From Cytophagales bacterium Alg240-R148 (lineage in GTDB: Bacteria > Bacteroidota > Bacteroidia > Cytophagales > Cyclobacteriaceae), in NCBI GenBank assembly GCA_900537185.1, contig LS999826.1, positions 919,521 to 983,520 of the forward strand: a DNA stretch of 64,000 nucleotides, given 5' to 3'. A program made the translations under genes and the position numbers. Of this stretch, positions 9,931 to 17,142 are shown one piece after another (positions within the stretch are counted from its first letter, which is position 1; every line of letters begins with the position of its first letter). The notes beneath the pieces were generated by a model, which worked only from the letters and a program-made list of their open reading frames with translations, made no database searches and was not told the DNA's origin.

Positions 9931-10251
9931 TTATTGGAACTGGGGTAGTTGACTCCACATTTTTTGACGAACTTCTTGCGAGGCTTTTAATTGTGCCATG
10001 CCTGCCGCAGTAATTTTGAATAACCTTTTGCGCCTGTCTCCTCTTTTGCTTGAGCTGCCTCCAAGTTCTGAAGACAAATAACCTTTGTCTTGCAGCCTGT
10101 ATAAGGTGATGTGGACCGCGCCCAACATTACGGACCTACCAGAATGTTTCTCTACTTCATTCTTAACAGATACACCATAAGCAGTATCCTTTAAAATACA
10201 AACGGCTAGCAATATCAATTCCTCGAATTCTCCAAGACCTTTATTTTTCAT
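9931..10251 (-). CDS. PadR-family transcriptional regulator
   Basis: A 106-residue winged-helix protein: GEFEELILLAVCILKDTAYG at the start, recognition region around LGAVHITLYRLQDKGYL, basic wing (KRGDRRKRLFKITAAGMAQL). It is a clear paralogue of the PadR protein at 4214-4543. It is followed directly by its permease on the same strand, so the two form an operon. Repression of that operon through the inverted repeat at 10265-10279 is inferred from position and family. Confidence 0.93.
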   Translation of the reverse strand: MKNKGLGEFEELILLAVCILKDTAYGVSVKNEVEKHSGRSVMLGAVHITLYRLQDKGYLSSELGGSSSKRGDRRKRLFKITAAGMAQLKASQEVRQKMWSQLPQFQ

Positions 10252-10264
10252 ATTAGTTACAACA

Positions 10265-10284
10265 TTGTATGTTATACAAAATTA
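10265..10284 (-). promoter_or_regulatory. PadR promoter with overlapping inverted repeat (candidate operator)
   Basis: On the minus strand TAATTTTG (10284-10277) is a perfect TAnnTTTG element, and the 15-base inverted repeat TTGTAT-aac-ATACAA (10279-10265) begins inside it. The start codon is at 10251. The same nesting of -7 element and repeat is seen at 4182-4199 in the sister module. Confidence 0.6.
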
Positions 10285-10616
10285 TAACTAATAACGGGTA
10301 TTTCAAAATTTAGGTTGCATAGAAATGTTTATAAAAATGGAAATGACATACTTAAAGACAAAGAATATCGATGATTTGCCTCCTTTATTTAGGCCTAACT
10401 ACTGGGTTTATATCATGTTAGAGACAAATGCATGCCTTTATATAAAAAAAATAATATTTTTTTTATTGGGGGTGTAATGATTTTAAATTTCTACCACTAA
10501 CTGCGTAACATCAGTATTAATTTTTACTATTATTAATGATGCAATTAAAACAGTTTGGCTAAACCGCTTCCCTTGAACTGTGGATAAGAAGCTTTGGAAG
10601 GGCATAAAAACAATAA
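10285..10616. other. Intergenic region upstream of the ECF sigma gene
   Basis: An AT-rich divergent spacer between a PadR gene and the sigma-factor gene. I see no convincing ORF or RNA gene. It holds one isolated perfect DnaA-box match (TGTGGATAA, 10579-10587) and no clear housekeeping promoter for the sigma gene. Confidence 0.6.
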
Positions 10617-11099
10617 ATGAGCAGCGACTTTTATACATCAAAAATTTTGCCTTATGCAGGGATTATTATAAAAATATGCAGGGCCTATACAGATTCTGAA
10701 GAAGATTTCGAGGATAATTACCAAGAAGTTTGTTTGCAAATTTGGAGATCAAAAGAAAGTTTCAAAGGCAATTCGGATTGGTCGACTTGGGTTTATCGAT
10801 TGTCACTGAATGTTTGTCTTACCATATTAAGGAAACAAAAAAAACTACCTCCAACAGAGGTGTTGTCTACAGATGCAACTACCACTAATAATGCCTTCGA
10901 AAATGAGACACTGAGTATGTTGTACGCAGCGATAAAGAAGCTTTCTGAAGTAGATAGGGCAGTTGTATTATTGCATCTGGAAGAGCAATCTTATAGTGAA
11001 ATTGCGGAGATTATAGGAACCAATGCCAACAATATAGGAGTGCGAATAAAAAGAATTAAAGAACGCTTAAAAAAAATATTAGATGGAAAACTCAATTGA
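10617..11099 (+). CDS. ECF-type RNA polymerase sigma factor (sigma-70 family)
   Basis: A 160-residue protein. Sigma region 2 covers about residues 20-65 (DFEDNYQEVCLQIWRS, then STWVYRLSLNVCLTILRK). Region 4 lies at about residues 105-155, with the helix-turn-helix LEEQSYSEIAEIIGTNANNI followed by a basic tail. There is no extra domain, which is the normal ECF size. Its last 17 bases overlap the next gene, a membrane protein, so the two are translationally coupled. In Bacteroidota such a partner often acts as the membrane-bound anti-sigma or sensing factor; that role is inferred here. Confidence 0.9.
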   Translation: MSSDFYTSKILPYAGIIIKICRAYTDSEEDFEDNYQEVCLQIWRSKESFKGNSDWSTWVYRLSLNVCLTILRKQKKLPPTEVLSTDATTTNNAFENETLSMLYAAIKKLSEVDRAVVLLHLEEQSYSEIAEIIGTNANNIGVRIKRIKERLKKILDGKLN

Positions 11100-11748
11100 A
11101 AACATGTGGAAAGAAGGGTTCTTGAAAAGTGAATCGATTAAGGCGCCTGTCATAAATAACTTATACAATAAGAAGTCCAAACATGTCATAGATAAAATGA
11201 TGGTTATGTTCAAGTGGAATCTGTTGTTGATTACTGGATTTGCCGCTGGTCTGCTAATCGTTTCTATTGTAGAAGGCTTTTTTGTTTTTGGACTTTGGTT
11301 AAGCACGCTTTTTCTCGGTATTGCCTATTTAGGGAAAATTCATTACCACAAAATGGAAAAAATAGATAAAACCCTTAATATTTTTGCTTATTTGCAAGCT
11401 TTTGATGCTGCCTTGCAACGGGTTTTGATTGTCTTTACTCGGGTTTACCGGTACTTTTACCCCCTTGTGTTTGTGTCCATAATGATCAAAATTAGATATT
11501 CGGAAATTGGACTGAAAGTAATGGAAAAGTGGGCTTTAGAATTCCCAGATGGGCGGATGGTACTTGATTTTCCCCTTTGGTATTTTATAGGCAATTTAGT
11601 GGTTGTTGTGCTTGCGTTCGTATTTGCTCCTTTGATATATAAATGGGATATACAATTGGTTTATGGGCCAATAATGAAAAAGCTAAAGGAGTTAATTGCA
11701 GATATGGAGGAGCTTAATAATCAAAAGGAGGACGAGTCCTCCTTTTGA
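11083..11748 (+). CDS. Membrane protein coupled to the ECF sigma factor, putative anti-sigma or sensor
   Basis: A 221-residue protein starting inside the sigma gene (ATG at 11083). A hydrophilic N-terminus of about 40 residues is followed by two adjacent membrane segments (about 43-62 and 65-82), a central region, two more hydrophobic segments (about 120-135 and 165-190) and a charged C-terminus (MKKLKELIADMEELNNQKED). There is no recognisable zinc-binding anti-sigma motif. The cytoplasmic N-terminus plus membrane block and the overlap with the sigma gene suggest an anti-sigma or signal-input role, but no family is recognised. The last codons lie in a perfect terminator stem. Confidence 0.75.
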   Translation: MENSIENMWKEGFLKSESIKAPVINNLYNKKSKHVIDKMMVMFKWNLLLITGFAAGLLIVSIVEGFFVFGLWLSTLFLGIAYLGKIHYHKMEKIDKTLNIFAYLQAFDAALQRVLIVFTRVYRYFYPLVFVSIMIKIRYSEIGLKVMEKWALEFPDGRMVLDFPLWYFIGNLVVVVLAFVFAPLIYKWDIQLVYGPIMKKLKELIADMEELNNQKEDESSF

Positions 11749-11751
11749 TTA
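11718..11751. terminator. Bidirectional terminator hairpin overlapping the 3' end of the coding sequence
   Basis: A perfect 15-bp stem (11718-11732 with 11737-11751) with a CGAG tetraloop. It encodes the last residues and stop codon (TGA, 11746-11748) of the 221-residue protein and sits 7 bases before the stop of the convergent lipoprotein gene. The T-run in the plus direction follows directly at 11755-11759. Confidence 0.85.
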
Positions 11752-11757
11752 ATGTTT

Positions 11758-12534
11758 TTATTTGTAGTATTCAATCAATAACCTTGGTTTCATGTTGTCT
11801 ACCTCTACAACCCCTTCGTTGCTGATGTAACGCTGCATTTCACCACCAGTTTCTTGAATTTCAGCTTCATCAATTTTAAGCATCCAACCGTGGTTTTCAA
11901 TGCTTCCGTCCAACCATCCTACTACATCGGCAATTAACTTTTCAGACGTAAACAATGATTTTGAAGCATTTTTTCCATGAGAAGTACCGCTTTGTGCAGG
12001 GTCAAAATCACCACCGGCCGCAGTCCATGCTGTAGTACCACTTGTTGCTTCTTTCCAAGTAACATCTGTCTCTCCAACAGTTATGTCCGTCACAAAATCA
12101 TTGCACCAATCGTCTAGCTGGCAACCAGCGTCAGAAGTACCTTGCGTCCAATCAGAAGCAATCTTGTGCACAAATATTTTAGGAATTCTATTGCTTGTTC
12201 TTTGCTCAGTGAAAATCAATTGAACATTCTTTATTTCTTTGTCTTCAGGGAAACTACTTAAATCAAATTTGATCAATGCTCTAGCAAAAAGTCCAGGAGA
12301 ACCCGCATAACCTACAGAAATAATTTGGGATCCACCAGCACCTTGGTCGGCTTGCACACTGGTAGCTGTTAGGTTTTTATCATCCACTATGGTCGCGTCT
12401 TTTAATACTGGAGCAGAAAATATCTCAGTCTCAGCATTGACAGGGACTTCAACTTCTTTTTCAACAATTTTTTCTTTTTCGCACCCAAATGCTATTAAAG
12501 CAATAAGTGTAAGGGTAGTTACTGTTTTGTTCAT
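11758..12534 (-). CDS. DNRLRE-domain (CBM96-like) lipoprotein
   Basis: A 258-residue protein with a lipoprotein signal (MNKTVTTLTLIALIAFGC, lipidation Cys at residue 18) and a charged linker (EKEKIVEKEVEVPVN). A beta-rich domain at about residues 40-258 resembles the DNRLRE family: a strand rich in DATIVDDKN, then SVGYAGSPGLFARALIKFDL, then SEKLIADVVGWLDGSIENHG, ending KPRLLIEY. Such domains are found on surface or secreted proteins and are thought to bind polysaccharide or act as structural modules. No catalytic domain is attached. It converges on the sigma-factor operon. Confidence 0.8.
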   Translation of the reverse strand: MNKTVTTLTLIALIAFGCEKEKIVEKEVEVPVNAETEIFSAPVLKDATIVDDKNLTATSVQADQGAGGSQIISVGYAGSPGLFARALIKFDLSSFPEDKEIKNVQLIFTEQRTSNRIPKIFVHKIASDWTQGTSDAGCQLDDWCNDFVTDITVGETDVTWKEATSGTTAWTAAGGDFDPAQSGTSHGKNASKSLFTSEKLIADVVGWLDGSIENHGWMLKIDEAEIQETGGEMQRYISNEGVVEVDNMKPRLLIEYYK

Positions 12535-12802
12535 AAAATTCTTTATTAGATTAAGCTACAAATATAGGATTATTTTTATTATTAGTGGAAGTGTAATGGG
12601 TGAATTTAACAGCACTTTTAATGGTAATAGTAGGCATGTACTTTTGGTGCATAAAAACTAATAGTTGCCCCTTTCTTTTTTTTTGGTAATGAGAAACAGT
12701 GCAAGGCGGAAAGGCGAAACATAACAACTGCTTAAACATGTTTTATTTTACAGAATTAAATACTGGTAATTTACAGCATTAGAGCCCATTGCTTGTAAGG
12801 CA

Positions 12803-12898
12803 ATGGAAAAAAATGTTGTTTTAATTAATTTTTGGCTAGGTGGTACAGTATTAGTGGCGTATTTTATTGAAATTTTGGAAGAGAACTTTAAAAAATAA
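12803..12898 (+). CDS. Possible 31-residue single-span membrane peptide
   Basis: ATG at 12803, TAA at 12896-12898. The peptide starts MEKNVVLINFW, continues through a hydrophobic stretch of about 20 residues (LGGTVLVAYFIEIL) and ends EENFKK, a layout typical of small membrane peptides. The start codon is inside a 7-bp hairpin (CCATTGC at 12786-12792 with GCAATGG at 12800-12806). There is no obvious ribosome binding site and I recognise no family, so this is a candidate only. Confidence 0.25.
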   Translation: MEKNVVLINFWLGGTVLVAYFIEILEENFKK

Positions 12899-12920
12899 TT
12901 AAGTATATTAAAAGACAAAT

Positions 12921-12959
12921 AGGGGCTGTTCAGGTCTAAAGTAGAACTGAATTACCCCT
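12921..12959 (+). promoter_or_regulatory. Stem-loop in the leader of the TMEM175-like gene
   Basis: AGGGG (12921-12925) pairs with CCCCT (12955-12959), and TTCAG (12929-12933) pairs with CTGAA (12947-12951), giving a two-part stem ending 23 bases before the ATG. No T-run follows, so it is not a terminator. A role in translation or mRNA stability is only a suggestion. Confidence 0.35.
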
Positions 12960-12982
12960 GTTTATAGAAATAACTTATTAAT

Positions 12983-13636
12983 ATGGATAAAAAAGAACTG
13001 TCTCAAGATGAGCTTCAAGAGTGGCGCACCAGGTTAAGGTTCTTGTCGGATATCATATTTGCATCTGCCATGACCATCATGATATTAAATATTGAAATTC
13101 CAGCGTTTGGACACATTACAGACACCAAAGCACTGGCTGTATTCTTAGGCAAACAATTGTCTAGCATGGGTGCTTTTTTTATCGCATTTGTAGTAGTTGC
13201 TGTCTATTGGATGAAACATTTGGAACACTTTTCGGCGATTAAAGTGGTGAACCAAAATTTTATTTGGTTCCAACTTCTTTTTTTAGGTAGTATTATGTTG
13301 ATCCCTTTTTGGAATACCTATATTTCTCATTTCCCTGAAAACGAAGCCATCAAAGTTTTTATGAGTGCCAATATGGTGTTGGTAGGTTTGTTTTCATACT
13401 TAAGCTTAAATTATGCTGGTAACCCGGCCCACCGATTGCTGAAAGAGGCTGTAGAAGCGGAGGAATTAAAAGTGGCCAAAAGACAGATATTAACGGAGCC
13501 TGCAATTGCCATTTTAGCTGCTGGTTTGGTATTCTTGAATCCGATCTTATGGGATGTTGCATTTATCATGGTCCCTTTGGTATTTATGGCTAAGAAAAAG
13601 TTAGTCCATATTAAGTACTTTAAAAAGAACCCGTAA
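12983..13636 (+). CDS. TMEM175-family (DUF1211) potassium channel-like membrane protein
   Basis: A 217-residue protein. The first helix carries the family pattern: an Arg about six residues before the FSD motif, here RLRFLSDIIFASAMTIMIL, with Leu in place of Phe. About six membrane segments follow (roughly residues 22-40, 58-80, 90-110, 118-140, 168-185 and 188-203), the size of the bacterial six-helix subunits. Bacterial TMEM175 proteins form potassium-permeable channels as tetramers. The usual length and topology support the call; the F-to-L change in the signature is a mild deviation. It converges with the GH113-like gene. Confidence 0.75.
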   Translation: MDKKELSQDELQEWRTRLRFLSDIIFASAMTIMILNIEIPAFGHITDTKALAVFLGKQLSSMGAFFIAFVVVAVYWMKHLEHFSAIKVVNQNFIWFQLLFLGSIMLIPFWNTYISHFPENEAIKVFMSANMVLVGLFSYLSLNYAGNPAHRLLKEAVEAEELKVAKRQILTEPAIAILAAGLVFLNPILWDVAFIMVPLVFMAKKKLVHIKYFKKNP

Positions 13637-13651
13637 ATCAAGTGGAGCTAC

Positions 13652-14659
13652 TTATTGGTAGTGTTTTGAAATAGTTAGTTGCGCAGGTTTGTTTTGTGGT
13701 GTAAACCGTTTACAAGACTTTCCTCCAACACGGCTGTTAAAATGCCATTTCCAGATGAATCCACCGGCAAACCAAGGTTCATTCCAGACATTGTCGAATA
13801 CCATCTTAAAAGCTTGATCTTGAAAATTACGATTAACATTTACAGTGTCTTTGTTAAACTTCCAATTGCCTTTTGCTGCATAATCAATGCTTTCAAAACC
13901 AAATTCAGTGAATAATATGGGTTTGTCGTACCGGTTAGAAAAGCCTTTTAGTATGTGGTTGATAGAGTCTTGGGATACCTTTAAATCTTTTATATCAGGG
14001 AATTTTTTCTCCGAAAGTGGAAAATAACTATCCACTCCAATATAGTCCATTTCTGACCAAAATGAAACATGCTGGTAATTGTCCCAATTTGCTGCATAGG
14101 TAAGTGGGCCATGGTATATTTTCTTAACATCTTGAATCAGCTGGTTCCAGAAACTCTTCCTCTTTTTAATGCTGTTTCTAATTTCAGTTCCAATACAAAA
14201 AAGGGCCACTTTTTCAGATTCTGCTATTTGTGCATAGTGCAATATATAGGCCCTATACTCCGATTCCCATTTTAGCCATTCTTTGTTGGTTTTAAAATTT
14301 AAATCACCTGCCCATCCTTGCGAACGAACCCATAAATGAGGTTTGAGCATAACCTTTTGCTGGTTGAATTTAGCCATTTGAATGAGGGTTTTGATGCCTT
14401 CTGTTTTTTCGCCCCACCATTGTCGTTCATGATCGTGGGTAACAGAAGGTTCAGGAAAAGGACAGAAAGCATATGGAATGATGGACACCCAGTTGGCATT
14501 GATTTCGTTCACTGTATTGTATTGGGCGCTATCTATTGGGCGCGGTGGGCTCACCAGACTAATACCATTCATTTTATGCATGTTAGGATTCGATTTTGGC
14601 CTAAAAAACCAAAATAACACAACCAAGGGCAATAAACTAAGTAGGTACTTTCTATTCAT
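13652..14659 (-). CDS. GH113-like glycoside hydrolase, membrane-anchored or secreted
   Basis: A 335-residue protein from the ATG at 14659 (the frame opens slightly earlier at a TTG). The N-terminus is a signal or anchor helix (YLLSLLPLVVLFWFF). The rest is a TIM-barrel hydrolase of the GH113 type: a conserved WVSIIPYAFCPFPEP stretch, KVMLKPHLWVRSQGWAGD, the acid/base Glu at about residue 159 in CIGTEIRN, a strand YIGVDSYFPL, the nucleophile Glu at about residue 252 in LFTEFGFES, and WKWHF near the end. Known GH113 enzymes are beta-mannanases; the substrate here is not certain. Confidence 0.85.
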   Translation of the reverse strand: MNRKYLLSLLPLVVLFWFFRPKSNPNMHKMNGISLVSPPRPIDSAQYNTVNEINANWVSIIPYAFCPFPEPSVTHDHERQWWGEKTEGIKTLIQMAKFNQQKVMLKPHLWVRSQGWAGDLNFKTNKEWLKWESEYRAYILHYAQIAESEKVALFCIGTEIRNSIKKRKSFWNQLIQDVKKIYHGPLTYAANWDNYQHVSFWSEMDYIGVDSYFPLSEKKFPDIKDLKVSQDSINHILKGFSNRYDKPILFTEFGFESIDYAAKGNWKFNKDTVNVNRNFQDQAFKMVFDNVWNEPWFAGGFIWKWHFNSRVGGKSCKRFTPQNKPAQLTISKHYQ

Positions 14660-14800
14660 TACTTCCAAAATATGCTACAACCTTATACTTCAATTTATTT
14701 TAAATATACATAAATACTATTTCTTTTTATACGCAAAACGTAGTCAAAAGATTGTAAAAAAATATTTTACTAAATTTCTTAAAACTAATATAATTAGTAA

Positions 14801-14831
14801 TTGCTAAAATAATTATCTTTTCCTATCTTTG
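14801..14831 (+). promoter_or_regulatory. Bacteroidota-type promoter of the 15-kb hypothetical gene
   Basis: TTG at 14801-14803, a 20-base spacer and TATCTTTG at 14824-14831 fit the TTG/TAnnTTTG consensus. The downstream ATG at 14847 leaves a very short leader. Confidence 0.6.
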
Positions 14832-14846
14832 AAAAAAGAAAGGCCA

Positions 14847-15338
14847 ATGGAAGTAATGCAAAATGTATGGAAAGATGAATTGTTCCTTGTAAGTCTTAAA
14901 AATGGGGTGGTCATACGCTGCGATCTGGAAGTAAGGCAAATAGACCTATTAAACCTCCATGTATACCGGCATGCTAAGGCCCTTTCAATTGAAGAGTATA
15001 AAAAAGTGGAGGACCATTCTGTGAAAAAGTACCAGGCGGCGCTGCATGGTTTGCTGGATTTTTTGACTGTTGGCGTGTCAAAAATAAAACATACTTATTT
15101 AAACACCCAAAATGAGCGCTACAGTTTAATAGAAACGGATGGTAAGAGAATACAGCTAGATCTCGAGCACAAGGGGATAAAAGACGCCACCTCAGATCTC
15201 TTTTGGCAAGTCTATAAAAAAGATAAAAAAATAAATGACCATTTTCGGCAGGTTATTATAAAAAACTATTTAAGAATTTTAGAAGAAATTAAAGCTCAGA
15301 CGCCTCAAACATTGAAATTATCAGAATCAGGCTTCTAA
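14847..15338 (+). CDS. Hypothetical cytoplasmic protein
   Basis: A 163-residue protein from the ATG at 14847. The frame opens at a TTG at 14829, but that TTG lies inside the promoter -7 element, which argues against it. No signal peptide or membrane segment. The N-terminal part is beta-rich (ELFLVSLKNGVVIRCDLEV) and may be a small wing-like or PilZ-like fold; the C-terminal part is helical and charged. I do not recognise the family. It is monocistronic, with its own promoter, and precedes the protease gene by 83 bases. Confidence 0.7.
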   Translation: MEVMQNVWKDELFLVSLKNGVVIRCDLEVRQIDLLNLHVYRHAKALSIEEYKKVEDHSVKKYQAALHGLLDFLTVGVSKIKHTYLNTQNERYSLIETDGKRIQLDLEHKGIKDATSDLFWQVYKKDKKINDHFRQVIIKNYLRILEEIKAQTPQTLKLSESGF

Positions 15339-15421
15339 ACTAAGTGTTGTTGTGTCGCTCATTGATAACACTTTAATTCGACCTATGTGTATACTTGATA
15401 TGCCAAATGGAAGAATGATCT

Positions 15422-17053
15422 ATGAATGAATCAAAGTTTTTAGCAGTCTGGGTTTTAATCTTATTGTCTACCAACCAATTGCTGGCACAAGTAAAAATTT
15501 GTGGTACCGACGCTCCTTCTGAGGCAATGGTAGACGGGCTCCAAGAGAGGGAGGAATTCGAAAAACTATATTTACAACATGGTTTGGCTCCTTTAAAAAC
15601 CGAGTTGTTTGAGGTGCCCATTTTCCACCATGTTGTGCGGTCTTCAGATGGCGTCCAGGTGGCGGTCACCGACCAAGAAATTGAACAAATGATGGCATAC
15701 CTTAACGGAATTTACGCACCTGCGAATATTTCGTTTTATACTTGCGGCATTGATTACATTAACAATACTGCTTGGTTCAACCAATTTACCAAAGAACAAG
15801 ACGAGCAATTGAATGGCCTAGACAAGCCTTATGTTATCAACTTCTATTATTTTCCAGATTTAGTAGGTTTGCATGGGTATGCAAAATTTCCAGAAACCCA
15901 AATAGACCGAATCGTTATGGATGCTGATGCTGTGAACACTTCTACCACAGCGCACGAATTGGGGCATTATTTTTCCCTTTTGCATACGTTTAGCACTTCT
16001 AGAGGAGAGGAGTTGGTGCGCCAAACCAACTGTTCTATTGCTGGAGACTTACTATGCGATACAAAACCCGACCCGGGTAGCAGGAGTTTTTTTTCTGATT
16101 GCAGGTATATTGGTTCTGAAAGGGACGGCAATGGAGACGCTTACGATCCTGACGGATTTAATATTATGGGGAAGGGACAAAACTATTGTAGAAATTTTTT
16201 CAGCCCTGGTCAGTTGAGTAGGATTCAAGTTTCTATGATGATTGACCGGTACTATTTAGTAGGGTGCGATGGTACTATTAACAACGATTGTCAATCAGAA
16301 GTGACTGAATTGCCTTATTATGAAAGTTTTGAAAGAGGCCTAGGTCCAAAGTTCTGGCAGCAAGATTTAGTAGCCGACGATAAAAGCTGGAGTTGGGGCC
16401 CGATCACGCCCACAGAAGATACTGGTCCATTTAAAGCATCGGCTGGTAATTATTTTGCCTATGTTGAGGCCAGCAACAACTATAATAAAACATTCAACCT
16501 TTTAAGTCCTTGTATTAATTTACAGGATCCAGGTCCATTGTTTATGTCGTTTGATTATCAAATGTATGGCAGCGCTGTAGGAACATTGGAATTGGAAGTA
16601 GAAAAAAATGGAAATGGTATATGGGAGTCCATTTGGTCAAAAAATGGAAGTCAATCTACCAATTGGAAGTCTTCGGTATTGGATTTATCAGCCTTGACAG
16701 ACAACCAATTGCGGTTTCGGTTTTCGGCCAATACCAAGGAGGGGAGTGCAGGGGATATGGCCATAGACAACATTCTTTTGACCAACGCTGCTATTACTTC
16801 CTTACGCAATAAGAAACAGGCAACACCCGTACTATATCCGAATCCTATTGCATACGGAAATCCTATTTTCGTCAGTTTAGAAGGTGATTTCAACTATACA
16901 ATCTACAGTATTAACGGGCAATTGGTAGCGGAAGGCTGTATCGAAAAGCAGGAAGGGGATCAGAAGTTGGAGTTGGTGCTTCGGCCAGGTTGGTATGCCA
17001 TTGGGTTGGAACAAAATGGAAGGTATTGGAGAGAAAAACTGCTGGTTAAATAA
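15422..17053 (+). CDS. Secreted M43-family metalloprotease with type IX secretion C-terminal signal
   Basis: A 543-residue protein with a signal peptide (about residues 1-22, ending LLAQ). The zinc site HELGHYFSLLH gives His178, Glu179, His182 and His188, the extended HEXXHxxGxxH-type motif of pappalysin/cytophagalysin enzymes. The Met-turn is FNIMGKG at about residue 244. A MAM/jelly-roll-like domain follows (about 295-450, LPYYESFERGLGPKFWQQD). The last 75 residues are a type IX secretion sorting domain (VLYPNPIAYGNPIFVSL ... REKLLVK). It is therefore probably exported through the outer membrane and attached to the surface or released. A terminator follows. Confidence 0.92.
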   Translation: MNESKFLAVWVLILLSTNQLLAQVKICGTDAPSEAMVDGLQEREEFEKLYLQHGLAPLKTELFEVPIFHHVVRSSDGVQVAVTDQEIEQMMAYLNGIYAPANISFYTCGIDYINNTAWFNQFTKEQDEQLNGLDKPYVINFYYFPDLVGLHGYAKFPETQIDRIVMDADAVNTSTTAHELGHYFSLLHTFSTSRGEELVRQTNCSIAGDLLCDTKPDPGSRSFFSDCRYIGSERDGNGDAYDPDGFNIMGKGQNYCRNFFSPGQLSRIQVSMMIDRYYLVGCDGTINNDCQSEVTELPYYESFERGLGPKFWQQDLVADDKSWSWGPITPTEDTGPFKASAGNYFAYVEASNNYNKTFNLLSPCINLQDPGPLFMSFDYQMYGSAVGTLELEVEKNGNGIWESIWSKNGSQSTNWKSSVLDLSALTDNQLRFRFSANTKEGSAGDMAIDNILLTNAAITSLRNKKQATPVLYPNPIAYGNPIFVSLEGDFNYTIYSINGQLVAEGCIEKQEGDQKLELVLRPGWYAIGLEQNGRYWREKLLVK

Positions 17054-17090
17054 AACCCGAATGCTGTTAACCTAAAAAATTGTTGTAAAA

Positions 17091-17123
17091 AAAAGCCTCT
17101 AACACTTAGTGCAAGAGGCTTTT
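17091..17123. terminator. Bidirectional terminator between the protease and acsA
   Basis: AAAAGCCTCT (17091-17100) pairs with AGAGGCTTTT (17114-17123), with an inner CAC/GTG stem and a small loop. A-run and T-run flank it on both strands. It sits between the protease stop and the stop of the convergent acetyl-CoA synthetase gene. Confidence 0.9.
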
Positions 17124-17142
17124 AATAAAAAGTAGTAGTTGC

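Larger units (their letters stand above)
12535..12982. other. Intergenic region between the lipoprotein gene and the channel gene
   Basis: A 448-base AT-rich spacer. It contains a minus-strand TATATTTG element (12559-12566) suited to the lipoprotein gene, a short possible ORF (12803-12898) whose start lies in a hairpin, and a stem-loop at 12921-12959 just upstream of the channel gene. No RNA gene is recognised. Confidence 0.5.

Noticed and set aside
9929-9958. GTG start extending the second permease by 10 codons
   Set aside because: It would lie inside the PadR gene; the ATG two bases after the PadR stop mirrors the sister module.
10579-10587. Single perfect DnaA box upstream of the ECF sigma gene
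   Set aside because: Isolated exact match with no others nearby; one such box is expected by chance in AT-rich DNA, so not proposed as an origin.
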